A stretch of DNA of 60,785 bases, taken from the IMG/VR virus record IMGVR_UViG_3300010885_005045, positions 1-60,785 of that record, one strand, 5' to 3'. The DNA is from a virus. Shown here one piece after another: positions 16,070 to 29,400 of this stretch. Each line of letters begins with the position of its first letter. The stretch's first letter is position 1. The notes under the pieces are model-generated. The model saw only the letters and a list, made by a program, of their open reading frames with translations. It ran no database searches and was not told the origin of the DNA. A program made the position numbers and the translations under genes.

Positions 16070-19000
16070 TACGAATATACAGAAGGAATTAAGTAATTTA
16101 CTCGGTAAGAAAACACTAGACCCTTTAGAGCAGACTGTTTTTGAAACAGGACCTAAGGGTGGGTTTACTCCTCCTGAGTCTGTTAACCTCTACAAGGAAA
16201 CTCCAACCCAATTTGGACAGCAACCTATTGGAGTTGAAGGTGCTGATATTGATTGGTATGCATTAGGCGAGAGTGGATTTAAGATTGCCAATGAAACCTT
16301 TGGTGCAGTAGTTAATCATTTGATTTCATCTAAGGGTAATGCTATTGCCGAACTTAAGGATGCTTATTCAACCAAATTGAATGATGCCTATATTGAACTG
16401 AACACAAGACAAGCTAATGCTAGAGCTAAAGGTGAAGCAATAGACCAGCCAATTATAGATGGGTTAATTACAAATATTAATAAACTCAGAACTGAATGGG
16501 ATGAAAAAGCTCGAAAGGTGGTAGAGAATAATAAAGGTAGTTTATTCCAACCAGCTATTGATTACTGGGATCCTAATCTAGATATTAAAAGTTTAGGCTC
16601 TAAGTACCAAGAACTTGCCTTAAGAGTTCGTTCTTCTGATAGAGATATCTCTGCCGCATCAACAAAGCTTTTGTTTGATGCTCAATTCAATAACATTGGT
16701 AAGCAGAAGAAAATCTATGATGTAGTACAAATGAAAAATGGTGTCATTGATTGGGATCCTAGTCTTACCGGAACAGATCTAGTTAAGTCTGGAGAAGCAC
16801 CAATTAATGAAGAACCCGGTACTTTACCTCCCGGTTCCGTAGTAGGTGGTACTCCTTATTTCATGGAGCTTGATAGTAAAACTGGAAACTATGTATCCAG
16901 AAAAGACGGAGCAGGTAATGACCTTATTAAATTAAACCCAGCTACAGGTTTGTGGTATATGAATCCCGTAGCTGATACAACTGAGATGACGGGTGATGAA
17001 CGCATTTACTCAGTTAGTTTAGCACAGAATCATTTTATGCCTGAGTTCAACAAACGATCAGCCCTTATGAGTCATCAAGGAAACTTGACACCAGAGACAG
17101 CTGCTAGAATGAAATTCCTTGGAACTAAAGGTATCTTAACGCAGCAAGAAGCTTTTGAAATGGGTGCATATGGTATGATGATTCCAGATGCTGCCATAGC
17201 CTATGAGTTAAAAAACCAAGGTTTCAATGAAGAAGTTACTGGTCGAATTCTATTGGCAACAGATGCTGTTCGTAGTGGCGTATCTATAGAAAACATGGGA
17301 ACGGTATTAGATATCAGACCTGAGAATGTAGTGGAAGCCAGAAAGTCATTGGATAGTCTAAGTTCCAGAGATGGACTAAAGGGTGGTCGCTTAGTAGATG
17401 CAAATACTATTAACAACGAAGTCTTAAGACCAGTTTTTAAATTCATGTTGGATATGGATGAGACTCAAGCAAACGATCTATTAGTTACTATGGAAAAAGA
17501 TGGTATTGTAGATCCAGGTGGCAACAGTATGGCTAATCTTTTACAAAGTAATCCACATTTACAAAAGACTGCCTTAAGATTGCTAGCTCATATTGAAGCA
17601 CAAAGATCCCAGTTTTCTACCAATGGTGTATTAGACAAAACAAAACTAGAACCTTTTGTAAAACAGTTTATTGCAGACTCAAGACAACAAGCAGGTCTTG
17701 TTGTTATTACAGATCAAAATGGTTATAAGGTAGCGGTTCAAAATCAAAACCTATCGCGTCAAAACCAAACAAAAGCAACATCCTCAGATGTTTTAGCTCT
17801 TAATATTTCCGATACTAATCTTGATTATACTCCAGAAAGATCTTATGAAGTTGCCGTAAAGAATGTTAAGGGTACTTTTTCAAGTCTTGATGTGGATTTA
17901 TTTACAGCAATGTATAATAATATGGGAATTGAAACTACAGCAAGTATGAGAGATCAAACCAAAGTGTTGCGTGATCTTCCTATTGGAGAACAACTAAGAT
18001 TGGGTTTAGCCTGTACTCCTGTTATATTAGAAAAATATGGTTATGTGTTTGATAAAGCATTAAGTAAAGAAGAAGACTTGATTCGGAAATCACAAGCAGC
18101 AATGAAGGCATGGACAGACATTCTTCCAGCTAATCAATGGGAGTCTTCTTATGTAATCTCTCCTAAGAATCAAGCCTATGCAACAGCTGCTAATGGTGGC
18201 ATTCCCATTGGCTTTAAAAGTATGAAGACCAAAAGTGGTGTCAACCTAATGCCTTTGCTTGTTCCACCAAGTGCAACTACATATAGCAATGGTTGGTATA
18301 CTCCAACAAAACAAGATGGCGAACCTTTCTTTAAACTTCCGGCTAGTGATAATAGACAGAACATGGACAATCTAGACAAGAGTTTAAAAACTACAATAGC
18401 TAAGCGAGAGAGTGGCGCAGAACTTTACAGTATGACCACACGAGATAATGCTTCTGCCTATAGACCACAATCAGTTGATGTTGCAATATCGCAAGCAAAC
18501 TTTGTAAACAACGGCGCAGTTGCTAGAGTATTTAGTAATCAGAATGATATCTTTTTAGATTCTATGACTACCGAACAAGTAAGTACTCTCTTAATTGTAA
18601 ATTATGATAAGCTTATAGAAGCAGCAAAAGCTAGTAAAGAAACTGCTGGTGTAGTTCCAATTCTATTAAATGATTTTGGTGTAACTCCAGTTCTATTAAG
18701 TAATTTTGGTGGTATGAGTAAACCTATTATCTTTAGCCAAGAAAACCTAGATCGTATGTTAGTTCAAGCTAAAGCAAAGGGTGCTAAAACTCTTTCTGAT
18801 TTTGCATCCTTTACTATTGGTGTAGCTGTAGCTAAACTTAAAAACAAAAAAGAATTAAATCCGTGGGATAAACAAGCTGCTCAGAATGCAGAAGAAGCAA
18901 TGATCCCCACAGATATGGTTATTCCGATACGAGCAGAACAACAAGAGCTACAAACAATTAAAGAAGGTGATTTACTGGTACCATCTGGTAGTAATGAAGG

Positions 19001-20387
19001 AATGGTTTTATATCAACCTAATTCTACTCCCTTTGTGAACGGTATGGCTACCTTGAGTAAGACTGGTTACAACATCTACAAGTCAAAAAAAGGAAATGTT
19101 TTCTACGCTTTTAAAGCGGGTGAAACTATTGATACTAAAGACTTGGATTTATACTTTGATGCTGCTAAACCTAATGAGGATTCAGCTACTTATACTAAAC
19201 GCTTTAATGCAACCTTTGGTGATATTTTAATTAATAATAAAAATGCAGATACAATTAAAAGCACCGTTAAAAGTATGCTTGGGGCTGCAACTCAAACGCC
19301 CATTGAAGCATCTTTTAAAAAGCAAACTGTATTACCATCAAGTAGTATTAAAGCTTTTCAAAAGGACATGGCTAGTTTCTTAAACCGAAATGATCTGATG
19401 TCTTCAATTGATCCGGCAACCAAGTTAGAAATTAAAACTTACGACTTTGCTGGTCTTTACTTAGAGACAGGGGAGCTACCAGAAGAATGGTCAGACCTTC
19501 CTGCTAAGTTTGCCTTGCCGGGTAACTCTAGATATCCAATAACAGAGAAGCCTAAGCCTTCTGCTCCTGTTGCTTTACTACAAGCTATTCCAAATGCAAT
19601 GCAAGACACAGGAACAAGTCCAGATCCATTCCAAGAATTAGGAAGAAACTTACAAGAGCGTGGCTATAAAAGTTTAAAGTCTGCAGAACTTAGTGAAGCT
19701 CTTGCACAAAACAACTTAGATTCGGTATTGTCACAAACCATTGGTGATCCTATTTCTATTCTTAGAACACGAGATGAAGATGTTAAAAATCTTCCACAAG
19801 ATACAGCAAACTTTCTTTTATCGGCATTTGATAAACAAACATCAACTAGAGTTATTCAAGAAATTCTTGATGAAGATGAGCAACCTATGTATGGTGTTTC
19901 TAAATCTATTTATATGAAAGTTATTGCAGATTTTGTAGCAAAGAAGTGGGAACCAGCTGCTCTTGAGTATCAGATTAGAACCGCTTTAAAAAATGATCGT
20001 GTATTAAAAGAGAAACAAGGATCCACACAGTTTATGACTGTCAATGAAGCTATTGCTTCTATTGATTCATCGACCTTTCCTTTAGATCCACAGGTAGAAA
20101 AACAGTGGATAGATACTGCAGTAGAAGCTTATAATGTTGAGCAAAGAATTGCAGCAATTGATAACAAAGTAGTTCAACCTTATGATCTAAATAAAAAACA
20201 ACAAGACAAAATAAAGGAGTATGAACTATTCCGACAGTTTGAATTAAAGTTAAGAGATCCAAAACAATTTGCAGATCTCCGACAAGACTTTTTAATGCAT
20301 TGGTTACTGCCTCAAAGCAGAGCAACTAAATTCACTCCAGATGATCTCTGGATTAAAACAATTACAAAACGATTGCTACAAAAGTAA
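16062..20387 (+). CDS. Large internal virion protein (T7 gp15 position)
   Basis: A 1441-residue protein counted from the ATG at 16062. An in-frame TTG at 16047 exists, but the ATG overlaps the previous stop in the usual way and is preceded by TTGGAG. It is mainly helical and polar, with internal segments such as GNNLTPETAARMKFLGTKG and no signal peptide. T7 gp15 (747 residues) sits at this place and forms the periplasmic tunnel, so the position implies an ejection-core role; the length is about double. Family membership is inferred from gene order. Confidence 0.6.
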   Translation: MADTNIQKELSNLLGKKTLDPLEQTVFETGPKGGFTPPESVNLYKETPTQFGQQPIGVEGADIDWYALGESGFKIANETFGAVVNHLISSKGNAIAELKDAYSTKLNDAYIELNTRQANARAKGEAIDQPIIDGLITNINKLRTEWDEKARKVVENNKGSLFQPAIDYWDPNLDIKSLGSKYQELALRVRSSDRDISAASTKLLFDAQFNNIGKQKKIYDVVQMKNGVIDWDPSLTGTDLVKSGEAPINEEPGTLPPGSVVGGTPYFMELDSKTGNYVSRKDGAGNDLIKLNPATGLWYMNPVADTTEMTGDERIYSVSLAQNHFMPEFNKRSALMSHQGNLTPETAARMKFLGTKGILTQQEAFEMGAYGMMIPDAAIAYELKNQGFNEEVTGRILLATDAVRSGVSIENMGTVLDIRPENVVEARKSLDSLSSRDGLKGGRLVDANTINNEVLRPVFKFMLDMDETQANDLLVTMEKDGIVDPGGNSMANLLQSNPHLQKTALRLLAHIEAQRSQFSTNGVLDKTKLEPFVKQFIADSRQQAGLVVITDQNGYKVAVQNQNLSRQNQTKATSSDVLALNISDTNLDYTPERSYEVAVKNVKGTFSSLDVDLFTAMYNNMGIETTASMRDQTKVLRDLPIGEQLRLGLACTPVILEKYGYVFDKALSKEEDLIRKSQAAMKAWTDILPANQWESSYVISPKNQAYATAANGGIPIGFKSMKTKSGVNLMPLLVPPSATTYSNGWYTPTKQDGEPFFKLPASDNRQNMDNLDKSLKTTIAKRESGAELYSMTTRDNASAYRPQSVDVAISQANFVNNGAVARVFSNQNDIFLDSMTTEQVSTLLIVNYDKLIEAAKASKETAGVVPILLNDFGVTPVLLSNFGGMSKPIIFSQENLDRMLVQAKAKGAKTLSDFASFTIGVAVAKLKNKKELNPWDKQAAQNAEEAMIPTDMVIPIRAEQQELQTIKEGDLLVPSGSNEGMVLYQPNSTPFVNGMATLSKTGYNIYKSKKGNVFYAFKAGETIDTKDLDLYFDAAKPNEDSATYTKRFNATFGDILINNKNADTIKSTVKSMLGAATQTPIEASFKKQTVLPSSSIKAFQKDMASFLNRNDLMSSIDPATKLEIKTYDFAGLYLETGELPEEWSDLPAKFALPGNSRYPITEKPKPSAPVALLQAIPNAMQDTGTSPDPFQELGRNLQERGYKSLKSAELSEALAQNNLDSVLSQTIGDPISILRTRDEDVKNLPQDTANFLLSAFDKQTSTRVIQEILDEDEQPMYGVSKSIYMKVIADFVAKKWEPAALEYQIRTALKNDRVLKEKQGSTQFMTVNEAIASIDSSTFPLDPQVEKQWIDTAVEAYNVEQRIAAIDNKVVQPYDLNKKQQDKIKEYELFRQFELKLRDPKQFADLRQDFLMHWLLPQSRATKFTPDDLWIKTITKRLLQK

Positions 20388-20424
20388 TCCTCTTTATGGC
20401 GCACTGCCCCCAGAAAGGATATGA

Positions 20425-23400
20425 ATGATTGATTATGTAAACAACTTTCCTATAGTACCGGAGTCACCAGCGGAGACACCAAGGCTTAGTCTTAAAACTT
20501 ATACAAGTGATGTACAGTTTCTTATGGGAATGCAAGGTGATCTTAATATTCCCGATGTCTCTAAAAAACTAGACCCTAATGCATGGGTTTTAACTTATCC
20601 TAATGAAGTAGTAGAACGAGATACCTTTAATGAGTATCTTGCTAATACCAACTTGTTGTCTTCCTTACAAGGAGGACAGCAAGGTATTGTTAATAAGATG
20701 GCAGAATGGTTTGGGTTTGGACCTAATGAGTTTCAAGACTATTCAAAAGGAGCAGCAATGCGAGCTGCTATTATGGGTAGAAATCCTTTAGCTGTAGTTA
20801 AGTATGGCGATAGTGATTTAACTCCAGAGAAGCTTGATAAGGCTAGAGGTCTAGTTAAACTCTTAGCACCTATTGCAAATCAAGAAGAACAAAACCCAAA
20901 TGTTTTAACTCCAACTCAACAGCGATTACAAAAAGCTGAAGAGCTTTTGCAATATGGATTAGCTAGAAAAACAGTTAAAGAAAGATTGGGTTTCTCAACC
21001 AAAGAAGGTTTGCTTTCTCAGTCTACTTTATATAGTCTTTTTTTAGGTAAGAGTGATTTAGATATAGCTAGAGGTGTTGATGACATCCTTGCTATTCGTA
21101 ATAAAGTTGATCCGTCATTTGATCCTGAGTTGTGGTGGGATGCTTTAGATCCACGAGTTAAACAAGGTTTTATAGAAAATAATATATCACCTAATTTAAT
21201 TTATACCGCAACAAACGAAGATGAAGCTAACTATAGAATTAATGAAGTCTTAGTTAAAAATAATGTTCAACAAAGAATTGAACAATATAAACCACAATGG
21301 GTTGATACTGGTAGATTACTAGTTGATAACTTAGTTGGTGGTGTTATCAATTCTCCGGATAGTATTCCATTTGCCGCTTTAGAATTAGGTGCAGCAGCTG
21401 CAACATTTGGTATTAGTTTGATACCATCTATTGCTGTTTCAACCGCAACTACAGCAACCACAGGTCTAACTACTTTTAGAGTAGCTCGAAATGTGGTTGA
21501 AACAATTGCCAAGCTTCCTTTAGGTATGGCTCCATCCTATGCTAAGAACTTAGGAATGTTAAACTCTGCAGTAATGACAGGTGCTATCTTTGGTGTAGGT
21601 AATGCCCTACAAGAAACTGCCCGACAGAACAAGCTGATTGCTTATAGTGCAGCCCTTAACTATGCCGATCCAGAAAGTCAGAAAGACTATGATATTGCAA
21701 GCATTGCTTGGGCTGGTGGCGAAGGCTTTGCACTTGGTGGAGTTGGTTTTGGTTTACTACCTACAGTTATTGGTAGTACTGCTGGAGCTTTTCTAAACAG
21801 ACTTAAGGGTGTTAATGTTGCCCCTGTTGGGGATGCTGTAGTTCGTATGAGTACAGACAAACGCTTTACTTATGAAGGCACACGCCTTGGGGAAACCATA
21901 GGTTACTTTAATAAGAAGTTAACTCGTAAAGAAGTGGTTGTAGACTTGCCAGTACCAGAAAAGGTTATTACTGAATCTATCCTAGAGGGCGTAGAGCCGA
22001 CTCCTGAGCGCATCCAAGCAGAGACTACCACAGCTAGAGATCGTACCGATGCTCGTGCTGCAGTGACTCCTGAGGCTGCTACAGCAACCCCTGATGTCCC
22101 TATGACCAGACGCTTGGACAATGAAACCAGACAAGCCTATGCCGAACGCACAGGTACTAATGGTACTCTGAGTAACATCATTGAGTTTGTTACAGAGTTG
22201 TCTCGTAAGAACTCAGCTGGTGACGCAGTTGAGGAACGCGCTTCCCTTACTGGGAAGGGTGAAACCTTTGGTGACATGGGAACCACAGATAGACTACGGA
22301 TTCTACATGCAGCCGAAGAGCATCTGGTTACTACCAGACGCAAGGAAAAAGAAGCAGGTCTATTAACCCCCGCTCGTGATAAGATCTATGCCACTATGGA
22401 AACACAGCGGCGAGCTATGATTAAAAACTATACCAAGTCTTTGTCTAAGCCAGAGCGTAAGGCTCTTAGTGAAAGTCTTGGTGGTGTTAAAGGACCTCGT
22501 AAAACTATTACTGAACATGTTGCCGATGCTAGATCTACTGTGGTTACCGCAGCAGCCAAGAATGAATCAGCTGAAAAAGCTGCAGTTAGTTTGTTGGAAA
22601 CAGCACGAGAGATCGTAGCCAACCCATCAAAGAAAGCTGAACTTACTGCTGATCTACCAAAGGAAGTTTTAGATATTGTTGATAGTACAGTTACTGAACT
22701 TGCACTAACCAACACTGTCAGCGACAGTACCGTAGATGCTATCAAGGCAAACATTTCGGGAGAAGCATATACTCCAGTCAATAGACTCCATGAAGATATT
22801 AAAAAATCTTTAAGTCTAAAACGACTAGATCCAAAACGAACGGCTCTTATTGCCAAACTTAGAGAAGATGTTTCTCTATTCGTTTCTTTGGTCACAGGTA
22901 ATAAGGAACATGCTCAACGATTCTTTGACTTCACAGAAGAACTTGTAGCTAAGAATATTATTACTAAGACTGATAGAGAGTTGCTTTTAGCTTCTGTTGT
23001 TCATCTTAACTTTGATTCTAAAGCCTTTGATATTAAATATAGTGTCGAAGCTTTTGTTAGCAAAGATGGAAAACCACAGGGTACTCGCCTTGCAGACTTT
23101 GACACTAAGAAGAAAATAGTTAGAATCAATTCTACTTCAGATGACAAGTCATCCAATATGCGAACACTTGCTGTCCTCCATGAGTTAGGGCATGCATACT
23201 TCCAAGCTGCAGCCACTGGTGATATTTATCTCAACGCTTTAAAGTTATACAACAATCTGATTAAAGATTCTAAAGCATCAACGCTTCTTAACATTAATGT
23301 TGCAACCCTAGCAGATCCTCTGCTGGCATCGGGATACCTTACCTCGTATCATTTACAGAACATGGAAGAAACATTTGTTAATACTTTCTCACTTGTTTTG

Positions 23401-26400
23401 TTTACCGAAGCAGAAACATATTCTGTTATTGCAGCTCTCAAGCCTGTAGAAGTTTCTCTATTTAAGAGAGTGCTTAAGGATTTAAAGGAAAGTATTATTT
23501 TTGCTGCTAGTGTCTTTAACTCTTCAGATCATTACACGGTAGCTAGTGCCTTAATCAAAAAAATTACAGAGCTAGACACCGCAGCTAATGATGCTATCTC
23601 AGTTCCAGACTTGGTATCGGCAATGACTACAGCTCTTAAGCAAAATAAGTTTAAGAGAGATCTTGCTCCTTCTCTGTCTGTCGTTCAGACGGATAAGGGA
23701 ACAAGAATTAGTAACTCTATCTCAATGGTTGAGGCTTCACTCAATGATCAATTTGGTGCCGTTGTTGGTAAACTACTTGGTCGTGGAGAGAATAAACTTG
23801 CTGGTGGTTTAGTTATTGCTAGTAATGCTAGTGACTTAGCTACCAAGTTTAAAGAAAAAACCGGACGAGATCTAGATGAAGATACTCTTGATAGTATTAA
23901 AGCAGATAAGATTAAAGCTGAAGGTACAGCAAGAGCATGGATGATCTTTGCTGAAAATAAAAAACTTGTTAACTTTACACAGATTAGATCTGTTGCAGAT
24001 GCTAGAGTTCAAGCTCAAGCTCACTATGAAAAATTAATAAGCACAGTACCAGCATTTGATCCTGATGCTTACATTAATTCTATTACAGATCTTGAACTTG
24101 AAAACTTACCACTAACAGTTAGAACTTCTGTTGCTGAATATCGTAAAGGTAATAAAGACGCAGCTCTAGTTAATTTGTTAGAAGATGTTACTGTTGCTCG
24201 ACAAAATAGTATTGATAGGTGGAAAGAAGGATTAGAAGTAACTAATCCCACCTTTGCTGCTGATCCTTTCTTTAGAGATTATGTGGTTACTACAGTCATG
24301 GCGCAGTTTAAAACAGACTCAGCTAACACAGGATTACCTTTTAATAAAGCAGCATTAGATCTTGTCTATGCAGAAATACAATCTGGTTTAGCTCCAAGAT
24401 TTGATGTTACCTATCGTAAAGCATTACTTAAACTTACAGAAGATTTAGTTGAAATTGGTGATGCTGATAATGGTTGGCGCAGAATTCCTATGTCAGATGT
24501 AGCTGATCCAGATTTTGACTTAAGAGTTAATCAACTACAAAGTTGTAGTGCTTCAGGCTGGTGTACACAAGATTATATGGCAGCTCCTTATATTCAAGGA
24601 GGTGACTTCTGGACTTACATACATAAGGGTAAACCAACTGTTGCTGTTAGATTAGAAAACAATAATTATAATGTCGGAGAAATGCAAGGATTAGCTAATA
24701 ATGGTTCTGTACCTATAGAACATGTAGATAAAATTAATCTTTTAATTAACTCTGGTAAATTACCTACATTAGATGCAACTCAAATAAAAGCAATGCAACG
24801 CGCAAATGAAGTAGCAATAGCAGAAGCTGCTATTAAAACTGCAGGAGGCGTTCAATTTAAACCAACAGCTACACATACTCAAGGTCGTTCGGGAACACCG
24901 ACAGCTGTTAAGCAATTAGAAATATTTGCTGGAACATATGCTCAAACTGCTATTAAATGTTATAGAATGCCTGATGGTTCTGTAACATTAATTGGAGATG
25001 GTTATTTACAACTAGGAGATGATCTAGTTTCTGAGTTACTAAATGTAACTGAACTTATTGGTAACTTTACTATAGGAACAGAAGAAAGAGTTAGGGGAAC
25101 TGTTAGAAAAGTTAATCGTTTACCTAACTTGCGTAAAATAACAGGCAAACTTCATATAAATGAAGATGTTGATTTACCTGGATTAAAGACTGTAACTGAT
25201 GGAATTCAAGTAAACAACTATGACATAAAAATTAATATTGATAATTTAGAAAGTTTGCAAGGAGGACTAGAGTTTCTTGAGTATCGCGTAAATGTAAAGT
25301 ATGGTACTAGACCTGTTGTGAGCATGAAAAATTTAAAACTTATTGAAGGTGCAGTTGATCTTATAACTAATAATAATATTAAAGTTATTATGCCAGCTCT
25401 AAAAAAAATTGATGGCAAGTTTACAGTAGCTACACTGGGAACATACATAGTTTGGCAACCCAACAATAGACTGACCTTTGAAAGTTTGACAGAAGTAACA
25501 GAACAAATAACAATTAGTAGTGTTAATCTCCCCGCCCTTATTGATCATGATGGTCTATTGCACTTACAAGAAAATTGTAGTCTACCTAATCTTATTGGAG
25601 TTGATGATCTTAGACTTTATGCAAAAACAGAAGCAGATACACTTCCTAGTTTAAAAACAATATATGATAAATTTGATTATCTAACAGATGTTTTTTTACC
25701 CCAATTAGAAACAATTGGTGGTGATGTAGTTGCATTTACACACTCAGATGCTAGTTTAGATTTACCTAATTTAACTTCTATAGGTGGATCTATTGACTTT
25801 AATAATATGGGTTCTGCATACACTGTATACAAGCTTCCTCGTTTAAGTCGTGTGGATGGAGTAGTAACAATAAATACAGACAAAGCAGAACTACCATCTT
25901 TATATTCGGTAGGTTATTTAAATGTTAAACATACTTCTACAATAGGTGATAGTTTTATTAATGGTTATCGCCAGTCAGGTGCTCCAGTTATAACTTTGCC
26001 TAGTTTAGTAAAAGTGTTTAAGAATTGTACTTTTGAAACACCTGTTTCTGCTCCTATTTTAAAAAGAGTTGATGGCTCTTTATTTATAACTAGTAAGTGT
26101 TTAGCCCCTAAGTTAGAAATTGTTAATGGCGATGTTACTATAAAAGGTAAAGTAGATCTTTCAAGTTTAAGATTAGTTGGAAAAAATCTGCATAATTTTA
26201 ATATAGACACTTCTTTATATGCTTTACGAGAAGTTCGAGGAAATTTATACCTTGGTCCTGACCACAAACTTAATAAGTTTCCAGGAATTAGCGATGGTCT
26301 AAAAGTTGGGGGTGATGTTCTTATATCTAAATATACTATAGATAAACAAGGTGTAAGCGCATGGGATTATATGATGGTTGAAGTTGCCACTGATAAACTA

Positions 26401-29400
26401 TTGGGTTTTAGAGGTATTGAAAATAGAGCTGACTTAGGCGATAGCTTTATACGCTATTCTGCTAATGGCGAAGTAGCTGGACTCTATGATCCTAAGTCTG
26501 GTTTAATGTTTCTTGTTGCCTCAGCTCTTACTGATGGCACTGCCCCATCTGTATTAGCGCATGAAGTAATGCACGGTGTTGCAACCAAAGCAATGGAAGC
26601 CAGAGCCTTAGATCTTGTTAACAGTCGTGCTGATACTACTGCAACGCCTGAGTTCCAAAGTTTTATGGCTAAGGTATATGATCGAATGGCTAAAGCAAAT
26701 GTTACTGATAACCCAGCTGAAGCTATTGGTTATATCGTAGAAGAGGCAATGTTAGCGGGTCGTATCAATGGCTTTAGTGTTATTGATAATACCTTCATTG
26801 CTAAGATTGTAGATCTCTTTGGTGAAAAGATTGGTAGTATAATCCGAGATGTGGTTGCTTCTGTTCGTGCTCGTCTATATAAAAATGGAATGAACATGAC
26901 ACTCTCTGTTGATGATATGTTAGCATTTGCTAAAAATGGTTTACATACATTGGCAGACGGTGAGGCAACTCCGGTTAAGGATACTACTGTCAAGGCTTCT
27001 ACGATTGCTAATGACAATGAGAGTATTAATAACTTTAACAACACTGTAACACAGTGGTTGAAATCTAATACATCTCAAGCCCAGCCCAATATAAATCCAA
27101 AGAACTTTAGATTTAGTCAGGGCGAAGTTGATCTTATTAGCAATGGCTTAGGTGATCCTTCTATGATTATTGCAATGGCTATAGTTAAGAGTAGCGGTAA
27201 TGAGGTCATCAACTCTGATGGCAAACTTACTGTTCACATGAAAACTTTAGTTGATGCTTATAATTCCCATAAGCAAGCTCAGTTTAATTCAATGCTAGTT
27301 AAAGTTACATGGCTATTAACAACGCAAGAATTTAAACAGATGGCTGGAATGAATCTAAAGGAAAGACAAACCTTTATTGAAACCAAATTGTTTAATGCTA
27401 AAAAGTTTAAGACCGGAGCCACAGAGAAAACTCTACTACCAGCAACCTACCAAGAGCGCGACATAGCAGATGTTTATAATGTGAGTTACTGGGGAACAAC
27501 CGCAGATAGTTTAATCAACTTGCTTGAGAGTGGTTTAGAAACTCAAACCAGTAGTGCAACTAAAGCTAAGAATAAATTAAAGACACCAACAGATGTTTTA
27601 AGTGTGGGTGATATTAATACTTTGCTTGCTGATGTACATGGTAATAAGTTCTTAACAGCTACTCTTATTGAGACTCTTCGGGAGCATCTTAACAACAATG
27701 GTTTAAGTGATATTGCAGAGCTTGTTGTTATGCAACACCACAAAGCTTATATCAAATCACTACAATCACAAGGTGTGTTTAATATTGAAGAACCAACTTG
27801 GTCTTCTCAAAACATTGCTTTAGATTCTATCAGTGCATTCTTGTCTGATAAAAATAGTACGCATCTTGCTTTACCTATCTTAAATAAAAACATTGATCCC
27901 GTACTCATTAAAAAATTGAGTGAGCGTCCCAACATGACTCCTGAAAAGGTACTAGTTGGTATTCACAAAATGATTAAAGATGGGTCAATTGTTTTAAATG
28001 AGATTACTGGTAAGTGGGAAATTCCGCGTAAGAAGATAGCTGTTGCAGTGACTGATGCTGCTACAACTGATGCAATTGCGGATGGTAGTCAAGTCCTTAC
28101 TTTAGAAAATCTTAATGATATTGCTGCTAAACTGTTTACAAAGAAATTGATTACAGATGCACAAGCTAGTATTATTTTTGAGAAACTAGATTATGTTCAT
28201 AGCAAGATTAAAGATGGTACATTAACTACGGAGAATGGTCTTATTCGTCTTGCAGCAACTATGGCTAGAAACGAATTATTGGATGAAGTTCGTAGTAGAG
28301 ATGGTACTACTGAAGATTTAGTAACCAAAACAGGAACTGAAAAAGACCGTAAAAAAGGTCCTTCACTAGTTGATTTACGATCTGGTAAGCTTAAGAAAAC
28401 AACACTTAAGGAATTTAAAAAAACAAGATACCACGCTGCTATAATATGGAATAACTTATCAAACAACGCTTTATTTACAGAAGAAGAAGTTTCATTAGTT
28501 AGAGGTTTATTAGCGTTTGAATCTGATGAAGCATTAGCAAAAAACTCAGAAGAGTTTCTTGGTAAGAAAAAAAGTGCAAGCACTATTGGTAGTGATCGAA
28601 GAGCACTTATAGAAAAGTTTGATAGTATTGGTAAAGCTATTAACTATAGCCCAGATGATACACCCCAATCTATCCAACTTAAACTTGCAAGGTATATTAA
28701 AACTTTAGATAATGTAATTACAGAAACTACAACTAAGCCGATGAAAACAACGGAAGTTGTGGCTGACATTGCTAAAACACCAGTAACACCAACAGTGCCT
28801 AACCCAGTTGATACTGGAAGTAGGCTGCTGGAAAAACAAGCATTAGCTGCTAAGCTTGTTAATAAAAATCCAGATCCTGTTATTACACCAAGTACAAAGG
28901 TAGACGAAGGAACTTTGTTTAGAGCTACTTCGGAAACTACTGGTGGTAAACCAGAAGCAGTACTACGACCAGAGAAACAAGTGGATGCTATCATTGAAAA
29001 CAGTGAAGTGTCAACTAAAGAAGCTGTGTCGTTTGTTCCTAAGAAGCCACTGACAATGACCATGACCTCTGCTGAGTTTATGGCTAACCCAGTTAAGATG
29101 GCATCTACTATGAAGGTTGCAGATAGAATGGGCGTTGATGCTCTTGTCTTCTCAGATGGTGTAGTAATGCCTATCAAGAAAGATGCTCCAGTAGTTATTG
29201 GTAAAGTTGAAACTAATGTTAAGCCCGGTGTTGAGTCTGTAACTACATTGACAGTTACTAAGGGTGTGCCAACAAAGCGTGTTAGAGAAAAAAAACCGCC
29301 TGTTAAGGCAGAACCTATTGCTGAGAAAACTGTAGAGGCAACTACCGTAACAGATGTTGCTCCACCTCCAGCTCCAGCTGTAGCCCCTGAAGAACCTATT

